DNA of 17,134 nt from Puia dinghuensis. GTDB lineage: Bacteria > Bacteroidota > Bacteroidia > Chitinophagales > Chitinophagaceae. The translations under genes and the position numbers were made by a program. The notes under the pieces are model-generated. The model was given only the letters and a program-made list of their open reading frames with translations, was not told the DNA's origin and searched no databases. Positions 1 through 6,535 of the stretch are shown piece by piece; position 1 is the first letter of the stretch; every line of letters starts with the position of its first letter. The stretch is from positions 1 through 17,134 of the forward strand of contig JAMFRX010000329.1 of NCBI GenBank assembly GCA_026224995.1, in the 5' to 3' direction.

Positions 1-967
1 AAGCGTCGCCAATGAGCAGGTCGACTTCTGTGGGCCGGAAATAGGCCCGGTCCACTGCTACTACTTTCGTTCCGGTTGTGATCTGGAATTCTTCCGAGGC
101 GCAGCTGGTGACGACGCCCGCTTCTTCCAGGCCGCTGCCGACGAAGTCGACGACGATGCCCAGTTCGGCAAAGGCCATCCGGATGAATTCACGGACAGCC
201 GTCGTGACACCCGTGGCGATCACATAATCCTCAGGCTTGTCCTGCTGGAGGATGCGCCACATGGCGTCCACATAGTCCTTCGCATGGCCCCAGTCCCGCT
301 GTGCGTCTAAGTTGCCCATATAGAGGCATTCCTGTCTGCCGAGGGCGATGGCGGCCACGGCGCGCGTGATCTTGCGGGTCACGAATGTTTCGCCGCGCTG
401 CGGGCTCTCGTGGTTGAAGAGGATGCCGTTACAGGCATACATCCCATAAGCTTCCCGGTAATTCACCGTGATCCAGTATGCATATAGCTTGGCTACGGCG
501 TATGGGCTGCGTGGATAAAAGGGTGTCGTTTCCCGTTGCGGTATCTCCTGCACCAGGCCGTAGAGTTCGGAAGTAGAAGCCTGGTAGATGCGGGTCTTGC
601 TGGTGAGGTTCAGGATGCGAACCGCCTCGAGCAGCCGGAGCGTGCCGATGCCGTCCGCATTGGCCGTGTATTCCGGGGTGTCGAAGCTCACCTTCACGTG
701 GCTCATGGCCGCTAAATTGTATATTTCATCGGGCTGCGTCTCCTGGATGATGCGGATGAGGTTGGTGCTGTCCGTCATATCCCCGTAGTGGAGGCGAAAC
801 CGAAGGTTCTTCTCGTGCGGGTCCTGGTAGAGGTGGTCGATGCGGTCCGTATTTATAAGCGATGACCTTCTCTTCACGCCGTGCACCATGTAGCCTTTCT
901 CCAGCAGCAGCTCCGCCAGATAGGAGCCGTCCTGCCCTGTGATGCCGGTAATTAATGCAGTTTTCAT
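1..967 (-). CDS. gmd: GDP-mannose 4,6-dehydratase, 3' end outside the window
   Basis: This enzyme converts GDP-mannose to GDP-4-keto-6-deoxymannose, the first step towards GDP-fucose, GDP-rhamnose and related deoxyhexoses, in the cytoplasm. Reading the minus strand from the ATG at 967 gives 322 residues with no stop. The family is usually about 370 residues, so roughly 50 C-terminal residues are missing at the window edge. The N-terminus has the Rossmann NAD(P) motif (TGITGQDGSYLAE, residues 7-19). The short-chain dehydrogenase triad is intact: S131/T132 and E134 in QASTSELYG, then Y156 and K160 in SPYAVAK. The FRPTEVDLLIGD block near residue 310 is also typical. The start lies 13 bp after the UpxY-like stop, so it is the fourth gene of the export operon. 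This indicates that the polymer contains a 6-deoxyhexose derived from GDP-mannose. A GDP-fucose synthase would be expected next, but cannot be seen. Confidence 0.95.
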   Translation of the reverse strand, partial: MKTALITGITGQDGSYLAELLLEKGYMVHGVKRRSSLINTDRIDHLYQDPHEKNLRFRLHYGDMTDSTNLIRIIQETQPDEIYNLAAMSHVKVSFDTPEYTANADGIGTLRLLEAVRILNLTSKTRIYQASTSELYGLVQEIPQRETTPFYPRSPYAVAKLYAYWITVNYREAYGMYACNGILFNHESPQRGETFVTRKITRAVAAIALGRQECLYMGNLDAQRDWGHAKDYVDAMWRILQQDKPEDYVIATGVTTAVREFIRMAFAELGIVVDFVGSGLEEAGVVTSCASEEFQITTGTKVVAVDRAYFRPTEVDLLIGDA

Positions 968-980
968 ATCGATAATTTTT

Positions 981-1505
981 TTAGGAGTTATAAACAAACG
1001 TGGCCCCCGATGCCGTGATGATCTCTACATTTTGCTTTTCGACTTCGGCGACCATGATATAGCCCAGGGATGGCAGCGCTATTTTAACGGTCCTGCTTTT
1101 TACGGCGATGACGTTGCCTTCCTGGGTGATCAGCGGCCCTTTGATGACCCGGACCTTGTCGTCGACGCTCACCGCGGTCTTCTCTAGCTGCACGTTCGTG
1201 TACTGGCCCGTAAAATTCCGGATGGCTTCGATCTCTTCTTCCTTGATGACGGCCGGCTTGCGCAGCCAGTAGACTAAGTTGACGATGCCCGGGACACGAC
1301 CCAGCTGTACGTGACGATCCTCTTCGGTCTTCACGAAAACATAAGAGGAGAACAAGGGTTCGGAAACGAATTTTTTTCTGTCGTGCCATTGACGAAGTAC
1401 TCTGTTCAGCGGACAATAACATTCGAATGTGTTCTTCAGGAGATTCTCGGCTACCTTTTTTTCCCACCGTGGCTTCGTGTAAACAGCATACCAGTTCGTG
1501 TTCAT
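981..1505 (-). CDS. UpxY-like NusG-family transcription antiterminator
   Basis: This is a specialised NusG paralogue of the UpxY/RfaH/LoaP kind, which binds RNA polymerase and lets it read through long polysaccharide operons. The protein opens with WYAVYTKPRWEKKV, the NusG N-terminal (NGN) signature, and the NGN domain covers about the first 100 residues. A KOW-type segment (VDDKVRVIKGPLITQEGNV) sits near residues 114-132. I chose the ATG at 1505 (174 residues) because homologues begin only a few residues before WYAVYTKPR and the bases before it are A-rich. An in-frame ATG at 1526 would add seven residues (MTTKFTT). It follows the kinase gene after about 108 bp and precedes gmd by 13 bp. In Bacteroides, UpxY genes normally come first in the capsule operon; here it is third. 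It is too short and too diverged to be the housekeeping NusG. Family assignment is firm; the target operon is inferred from position. Confidence 0.9.
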   Translation of the reverse strand: MNTNWYAVYTKPRWEKKVAENLLKNTFECYCPLNRVLRQWHDRKKFVSEPLFSSYVFVKTEEDRHVQLGRVPGIVNLVYWLRKPAVIKEEEIEAIRNFTGQYTNVQLEKTAVSVDDKVRVIKGPLITQEGNVIAVKSRTVKIALPSLGYIMVAEVEKQNVEIITASGATFVYNS

Positions 1506-1613
1506 AGTTGTAAATTTTGTGGTCATTTAAAATTCAGCGCAAGGCTTCGCCTATCTCAGTAACAGGGTGAGTTTACCAAGAGATGCAAAGGCTATTCAAT
1601 AGTAAGAGAGGAT

Positions 1614-3992
1614 TTAAGACTTAAGCTTATACACTTTTTCAATAGGACGTTTTTTCCGCTGCTTAACGGAAAAATCATTCCCATATCCAAGATCGAGTCC
1701 GTACTTGCCTTTAAAGAAACCACGGGACTTAATGCTGTTGAAGATAATGACAAGGTTCTTCAACGGCTTGATCCTATTGTTCTCATCGAGCAGCTGTATG
1801 AAGGCCTTGCGCGTGAAATCGTGCCGGACCACATATAGGGACATATCACAATATTCTGTAAGGATATATGCATCGCTGACCGGATGTACCGGCGGCGTAT
1901 CTATGATTATGAAATCGAACACACCTTCCAGGTATTCGAACAGCTCGCCGAGCTTGTTATTGAAAGACAGCTCCACGAACGCGCTGTCTTCCCGACCAGC
2001 CGGCGTTACGAAAAGATTTTCATAGGAAGTGCTCTTTATGATCTCGTAAGGCTCGATATCGCCCTGCAGGAAATCCGCCAGTCCCGGTCCCTGCATAGTT
2101 CCGAACTCGGCCGTCAGCCTGGGGTTACGGAGATCGAAGTCGAGCAGGATGGTCTTTTTCCCCGAAGAAGCAAGGCTCAGCGCCAGGTTGCCGCTAATAA
2201 AGCTCTTCCCTTCGCCGGAAACGCTGGAAGTGACCAGCAGCTTTTTCTTGCCATTGCCTTTGGTATGCAATCCCAGCGCCGTCCGCAGCTGCCGGAATTG
2301 TTCCGCGAGGATGGCGCTTCGGTTGAACTCAGGGTAAAGCAGGGACTTCGACCGGCCCGAAGCGGCTATGATCTCGGCTACGATGGGCACGGCGGTATAG
2401 GTCTCGATCTCCCTGCGGAAAAGAATGTTGCTATTGGTAAATTCCCGGACGTAGACGATGCCGCAGCCGATGAAAAGCGCGACCGCCACGGCGATGCCCA
2501 GGATGATCGGCTTCTTGGGGGAAACCGGGTCGATGGTCGACTCCGCACGGTCGATGGTCCGGCTATCGGAAACCGTCGAAGCATACGACAGGGAAGCTTC
2601 TTCTCTTTTCTGCAGCAGGAAGGCGTAGACATTGTTCAGGATGGCTTGCTGCCGGGTGCCTTGCAGCAGGGTCCGTTCCTTTTCGGGCATGCCCTGCAGA
2701 CGTCCCGCATACTTGTCGTTGGTGGTTTGCAGATTGGTAAGCCCTGCCTGCAGGCTCATCTTCCGGATATGGATGTTCTCGAGAATGTTGGGCTTTATCT
2801 TTTCGATCTCGTTGTTAAGCGAAAGCATTACGGGATTGTTCTCGCCAACGGTCTTATGCAGCTTGTCGTAGTTGGCGCGGGCGTCGTACAGCTTTTGAAG
2901 CAGGGATGACAGTCCTGCGTCCTCCACGCCCAGCGTGGATGGAACGATGCCGCTGGAGCCATTATCCGCGCGCACATACTTCTCCACTTCGTTGAGCACG
3001 GCAAGCTGCATGGTGATATCGGTGACCTTCTGATCGTTTGAGCTGACATTCTGCAGGAAGGTGTTTCCCTGTGCGCTGAGGTCGGCCCCGCCGTTGGCGG
3101 TCTTATACCCCTGCAGTCTGCCCTCGGTAGAATCTAATTCCTGCTTGACGTGCAAAAGGCGGCTTTCGACAAAACCAAGGGTATTGGTCGCCAGCTGGTT
3201 CTTATCGTTTATGGAAGCGTGATCGTAGACGGAGATCAGTTCGTTGAGAATGTCTTCGCCGCGAACGGGGACCTCATCTCTCACGGATAGCGTTACCACG
3301 GAGGACAGCTTGTTGGCGGCGGCGACGTTGAGCCTTCCTACCAGCTCGTTGGTCATCTGTTTTGGATTATACAACGAGAAGACCATCGGCAGATTACCGC
3401 CAGTCACGCCGGCCACATAGCGGGGATTCGGAACAAAGCGCAGCAGCAGAGCAGTGCCGGGATAGGTTTTCCACTGTCCGATGGCGAAATTGGCCGTGTC
3501 CGCGCGGACAATGCCGGAGGCAGCGTCATAGTGGATGGGTACCGCGTCGAGGAAGACTTTTTCGTGCTGATCGTACAAGCTGTCGAATCCCATGGCTTCC
3601 ACCAGCACCGGGGAGGAGATATAGCCCGGGTAGGTCCGAAAACGATCTTTCATCGTTATCGGCGCGTACAGCCGCAGGTCCCTGACCACCTCCCGCATGA
3701 GCGATTGAGATTGAAGCACCTCTATCTCATCCTCGACGATCTTCTTGGTAGAAAAGATATTCAGCGATTCCATCATCCTGCCGTCGTCGGAGCCCTTCTT
3801 TTCGTCTTTGATGAGCAGGTCGGCCTTTGCCTCGTAGGACTTTGGCGTCAGCTTCATATATACAAGGGTGCCTGCAGCTGCTATCACCAGGAGCAGCATG
3901 AACAAAGGCCAGTATGGAACAAAACGAAAGCGGATAAAACTTATCAGGTTGTTATCGCTCTGTTCGCGGATCATTTTATTCGACTTCATCAT
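1614..3992 (-). CDS. Wzc/ExoP-type polysaccharide co-polymerase with tyrosine autokinase (BY-kinase) domain
   Basis: This inner-membrane protein controls chain length and export of a surface polysaccharide and joins a Wzz chain-length domain to a cytoplasmic bacterial tyrosine kinase. Of 792 residues, a first membrane helix is near 29-47, a long periplasmic coiled-coil-rich region follows, and the second helix is near 495-515. The kinase half starts with the linker EQFRQLRTAL (564-573), then Walker A (SVSGEGKS, about 590-597), Walker A' (ILLDFDLRNP, 615-624) and Walker B (FIIIDTPP, 694-701). All nucleotide-binding motifs look intact. The C-terminal tail is basic (KQRKKRP) and has only three tyrosines (764, 770, 788), fewer than the dense cluster seen in E. 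coli Wzc. Its start is 6 bp after the export-lipoprotein stop, so the two are translated as a pair. A single chain carrying both modules is the usual Gram-negative form. Confidence 0.93.
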   Translation of the reverse strand: MMKSNKMIREQSDNNLISFIRFRFVPYWPLFMLLLVIAAAGTLVYMKLTPKSYEAKADLLIKDEKKGSDDGRMMESLNIFSTKKIVEDEIEVLQSQSLMREVVRDLRLYAPITMKDRFRTYPGYISSPVLVEAMGFDSLYDQHEKVFLDAVPIHYDAASGIVRADTANFAIGQWKTYPGTALLLRFVPNPRYVAGVTGGNLPMVFSLYNPKQMTNELVGRLNVAAANKLSSVVTLSVRDEVPVRGEDILNELISVYDHASINDKNQLATNTLGFVESRLLHVKQELDSTEGRLQGYKTANGGADLSAQGNTFLQNVSSNDQKVTDITMQLAVLNEVEKYVRADNGSSGIVPSTLGVEDAGLSSLLQKLYDARANYDKLHKTVGENNPVMLSLNNEIEKIKPNILENIHIRKMSLQAGLTNLQTTNDKYAGRLQGMPEKERTLLQGTRQQAILNNVYAFLLQKREEASLSYASTVSDSRTIDRAESTIDPVSPKKPIILGIAVAVALFIGCGIVYVREFTNSNILFRREIETYTAVPIVAEIIAASGRSKSLLYPEFNRSAILAEQFRQLRTALGLHTKGNGKKKLLVTSSVSGEGKSFISGNLALSLASSGKKTILLDFDLRNPRLTAEFGTMQGPGLADFLQGDIEPYEIIKSTSYENLFVTPAGREDSAFVELSFNNKLGELFEYLEGVFDFIIIDTPPVHPVSDAYILTEYCDMSLYVVRHDFTRKAFIQLLDENNRIKPLKNLVIIFNSIKSRGFFKGKYGLDLGYGNDFSVKQRKKRPIEKVYKLKS

Positions 3993-3998
3993 AGTCCT

Positions 3999-4802
3999 TT
4001 ATTTTATATTTTCTATCGCGATGACACCAAAAGACAGTGCCGCAAATATCACAGAGACCCACATAGCCGTATTCGAGCTGCTGCGGACCTTTGCCTTGTT
4101 TGGCTCGGCATATACCACATCATTGGATTGAAGATAATAGTAGGGGGACGTGAAGAGTTCCGAAGAATTGAGGTCGATCCGCTTAATGACCTTTTTACCG
4201 GTCTCCTCCCGGATGATCAGCACATTGTCCCGCTTGGCGTTGATCGTAAGGTCTCCGGCCAGCCCCAGGGCTTCCAGCAGCGAGATCTTCTCGGCCGGTA
4301 CGGAGAACACCGAAGGATGCTCCACTTCCCCCAGCACGGTGACCTTGAAATTCAGCATGCGAATGCTGACGATGGGGTCTACCAACAGCTTCTTGTCGGA
4401 AAGAATATGGGAAATGGAATCGGTCAGTTGATCCTTGGTAAGCCCTGCAGCGCGAATGTTCCCTAAGATTGGAAAGGTGATAAAACCTTGACGGCTAACG
4501 AGATAACCAGCCGCTTCACTTAGACTGCCGGGTGATGGGGTAGCGCTGGCATTATTGGAAGTGCTGGCGGCGTTGAAGGCCGCCGACGCTTCCGGGTTAA
4601 GGCTGCTCACCTGGATGCTGAGAATGTCGTTCGCCTCGATGATGGTCTCGGGGACCAGGAAAGAGGAGCGGATAGTGCCGTCCCCCTGGTCTCTAAAGTA
4701 GATGGCTCTCTTCGTATTTACGCAGGATGGAAGTCCCCAGCATAAAACCCCAAATAATGAAAACAAAAAAAGACGTGGCCTATTGGCTGAGCACAATATC
4801 AT
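3999..4802 (-). CDS. Outer-membrane polysaccharide export lipoprotein (OPX/Wza family)
   Basis: OPX proteins form the outer-membrane exit for capsule or exopolysaccharide and work with a Wzc-type partner, here the next gene. The 267-residue protein begins with a hydrophobic signal (LFLFSLFGVLCWG) and a lipobox (LPSC, lipidated Cys27). A polysaccharide-export domain spans about 48-145 (ANDILSIQVSSLNPEA, GFITFPILGNIRAAGLT). An SLBB-like repeat follows from about 151 (FKVTVLGEVEHPSVFSV, LLEALGLAGDL). The C-terminus has a clear hydrophobic segment (MWVSVIFAALSFGVIAIE, 247-264), which could be the helix that spans the outer membrane, as in Wza; that is inference. It appears to be the first gene of the leftward operon, as the next gene upstream on this strand ends 377 bp away. 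There is no Shine-Dalgarno sequence before the ATG, as is normal in this phylum. Confidence 0.92.
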   Translation of the reverse strand: MILCSANRPRLFLFSLFGVLCWGLPSCVNTKRAIYFRDQGDGTIRSSFLVPETIIEANDILSIQVSSLNPEASAAFNAASTSNNASATPSPGSLSEAAGYLVSRQGFITFPILGNIRAAGLTKDQLTDSISHILSDKKLLVDPIVSIRMLNFKVTVLGEVEHPSVFSVPAEKISLLEALGLAGDLTINAKRDNVLIIREETGKKVIKRIDLNSSELFTSPYYYLQSNDVVYAEPNKAKVRSSSNTAMWVSVIFAALSFGVIAIENIK

Positions 4803-5179
4803 ACGAGACAGGATGAATTAAGGAATAGTTCTATAAGGCGAGCAAATCGTGGCTTTATCCTAGGCTGGGAGCAATCAATCCGTGTTGTTGATAGGAATTG
4901 GAGGGATAAACGGATTCAGAGGTATTGGGGGGGAAACCTAAAGATACTCATAACATATGAAATAATGTGCCAAAATGTACTATTATATCAGCTTTGTGAA
5001 TAATTTCATATATAAACAATGCTATTATAGCATTTTGGAGTGAAGTATGGGGATATTTTTATATAGATCATATGTACGTGGGAGTATTAAATTGGAGCAA
5101 TTTTAATGCAGAGGCGGAATTTTCCCATTTTTTTAACAGAAATGAGCGTTGGGTATTTTTTTCCCCATGCCATTTTTTG
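4803..5179. other. AT-rich intergenic region, presumed to hold the export-operon promoter
   Basis: This 377-bp gap separates two leftward genes. It is visibly AT-richer than the flanking genes, and I see no convincing small gene. It should hold the promoter and leader of the export operon, transcribed on the minus strand. Candidate -7 elements are imperfect: the minus strand reads TATCTTTA at 4946-4939 and TACATTTTG at 4980-4972, against the Bacteroidota consensus TAnnTTTG, and neither has a well-spaced -33 TTTG. No obvious T-tailed terminator follows the beta-helix gene stop at 5180. Two interlocking inverted repeats are listed separately. Confidence 0.6.
4955..5038. repeat. Two interlocking inverted repeats plus a short palindrome before the export operon
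   Basis: Pair A is ATATGAAAT at 4955-4963 with its exact reverse complement ATTTCATAT at 5003-5011. Pair B is CCAAAATG at 4970-4977 with CATTTTGG at 5031-5038. The order is A, B, A', B', so the pairs cross instead of nesting. Beside the B' arm is a palindrome, TGCTAT-T-ATAGCA, at 5020-5032. Such layouts can be multiple operator sites for a dimeric regulator or, in RNA, a pseudoknot. AT-rich sequence makes chance matches likelier, so function is inference. Confidence 0.5.
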
Positions 5180-6433
5180 TTAATGAATGATATTCACTGT
5201 GTTGCCTGTGACCTGTCCTCTTTGCAGATTATTGAGCTTTACTGTGTGGGGTGTTTTCGTTTTGTCCGTGTCGGGGGTGGTAGTATAAATGGTATTTCCG
5301 GTGATCCGCATATCCGATACCGGGTAGTTGCCGCCGGTCACGGATATAGCGCCGCTTACCTTGTAATTGACTGTATCGGTGGCTTCGTGCAGCTCGTTTG
5401 CGGTGACGAGATAGTTCCGCAGGTGGGTATTGGGATATTCCACGGCGCGGATCAGAATGCCATATGTATAATTAATGATCGTGTTCTTGGTGATGGTGGC
5501 ATCGCTGATATCGCAGCGGATACCGTAATTGGAATTGTGTGGCGAGCCATCGCTGTTGGCGGTGCCGGCCGGCATGGAGCAGTCGAGGTAGTTATTTTCT
5601 ACCAGGGCCCTGCTCGTGTCGCTGGGTATGGTCGATTTGGGCTGAAGCCCGTAGTGTTCTTCCGAAAAATTTTTGGTCGTATTCCCGGTGACGGTGATCC
5701 CGTAGGCGGTCCCATATAGGAACCCGTCCATGGGCCGGTGAGTCACCAATGTGCTCATTGGCGCGGTTCCGGTGTAGCCATTAGCCGTATTGTTGGTGAC
5801 CTTCACGTCCTTGCAGTAGCCATTCTCATTATCGAAGAGCCAGCAGAATACGGCTGGCTGGGAATTGTTCATGGCATCGTCGTGCCCATGCGGCGCGCCG
5901 AAGGTATTGCCGTTAATGGTAAAGCCATAGATGCCCTGCCCGCCCAGGGCGGTGCTGAACCCGTTGAAGGTACAGCCGCTGACCGTGACATTGGTGAGCT
6001 CCTGTGCCAGGGTGCCCTGAAAGAACAGAGCCTGACTGGTATACGTGGTAAGGCCGTGGGTATTTTCAAACGAGATATTCTTCACGCTTAGCCCGGAAGA
6101 TGGCTTATAGCAAATGATGTAGAACAGCTGGGATCTAATGCTGACCTTCGTAGTGATCTTGCTTGTGGGGCCGTCGCCAAAGATGCTGATGTTCTGCTGG
6201 CCGCTTGCCGTATAATACAGTAGCTTACCGTTCACATCGACTTGGTTGCACACGTAAGTACCGGCGGGGAAATAGACATTCGCCTGTTTGGTCTGTGCCA
6301 TAGCGAGCGCCGCATTGATGACCTGTGTATCGTCGGTGACGCCATCCCCCTTTGCGCCTAAGGTTTTAACATTGATCGTCACGGTATTGGGCACAAAGAA
6401 TAAGGAGAACAGAAGCGAAAGGATTGCTTGCAT
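5180..6433 (-). CDS. Secreted right-handed beta-helix protein, pectate-lyase-3-like (possible polysaccharide lyase or hydrolase)
   Basis: The 417-residue protein has a short hydrophobic export signal (QAILSLLFSLFF) followed by NVKTLGAKGDGVTDDTQVIN at about 21-40. That block, with VYFPAGTYV near 53, is the hallmark of the Pectate_lyase_3 N-terminal region found in polygalacturonase-like and phage-tailspike-like beta-helix enzymes. Most of the rest is repeated beta-helix rungs of the form hydrophobic-TGNT or TNNT (VTNNTANGY, VTGNTTKNF, ITGNTIYTT, VTGNTVNII). Many such proteins cleave acidic polysaccharides; I cannot pick catalytic residues or a substrate from sequence alone. It lies upstream of the export operon in the same orientation but 377 bp away, and diverges from the GH92 gene with 102 bp between the chosen starts. 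It could trim the cell's own exopolysaccharide or attack a foreign one. The fold is well supported; the activity is not. Confidence 0.8.
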   Translation of the reverse strand: MQAILSLLFSLFFVPNTVTINVKTLGAKGDGVTDDTQVINAALAMAQTKQANVYFPAGTYVCNQVDVNGKLLYYTASGQQNISIFGDGPTSKITTKVSIRSQLFYIICYKPSSGLSVKNISFENTHGLTTYTSQALFFQGTLAQELTNVTVSGCTFNGFSTALGGQGIYGFTINGNTFGAPHGHDDAMNNSQPAVFCWLFDNENGYCKDVKVTNNTANGYTGTAPMSTLVTHRPMDGFLYGTAYGITVTGNTTKNFSEEHYGLQPKSTIPSDTSRALVENNYLDCSMPAGTANSDGSPHNSNYGIRCDISDATITKNTIINYTYGILIRAVEYPNTHLRNYLVTANELHEATDTVNYKVSGAISVTGGNYPVSDMRITGNTIYTTTPDTDKTKTPHTVKLNNLQRGQVTGNTVNIIH

Positions 6434-6500
6434 GGGAATGTAATATGCTCAATACTACAAAATATAGTGCCAGATTTCAATAGCCTATAGGTGATTGGCT

Positions 6501-6508
6501 TATTTTTG
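6501..6508 (+). promoter_or_regulatory. Bacteroidota -7 promoter element of the GH92 gene
   Basis: TATTTTTG matches the TAnnTTTG consensus exactly. It would start transcription near 6512-6515, about 20 bases before the ATG at 6536. The GTG at 6491 lies upstream of this element, so it cannot be the start for this transcript. No clear TTTG -33 element is seen. The same 12-mer (CTTATTTTTGCA) recurs before the dus gene. Confidence 0.6.
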
Positions 6509-6535
6509 CATCCGCTTAACATCGTCAATCAAACT

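Noticed and set aside
1884..2909. A 341-codon plus-strand frame opposite the kinase gene
   Set aside because: Antisense shadow of the intact BY-kinase frame, with no motif of its own.
5072..5719. A plus-strand frame starting in the intergenic region and running into the beta-helix gene
   Set aside because: Most of it is antisense to the beta-helix protein. The intergenic part alone has no recognisable domain.
6484..6491. CCTATAGG palindrome between the divergent beta-helix and GH92 genes
   Set aside because: An 8-bp palindrome alone is not significant, and no second site is seen.
6491..6535. Upstream GTG start adding 15 residues to the GH92 protein
   Set aside because: It lies upstream of the predicted -7 element and would place the signal peptide internally.
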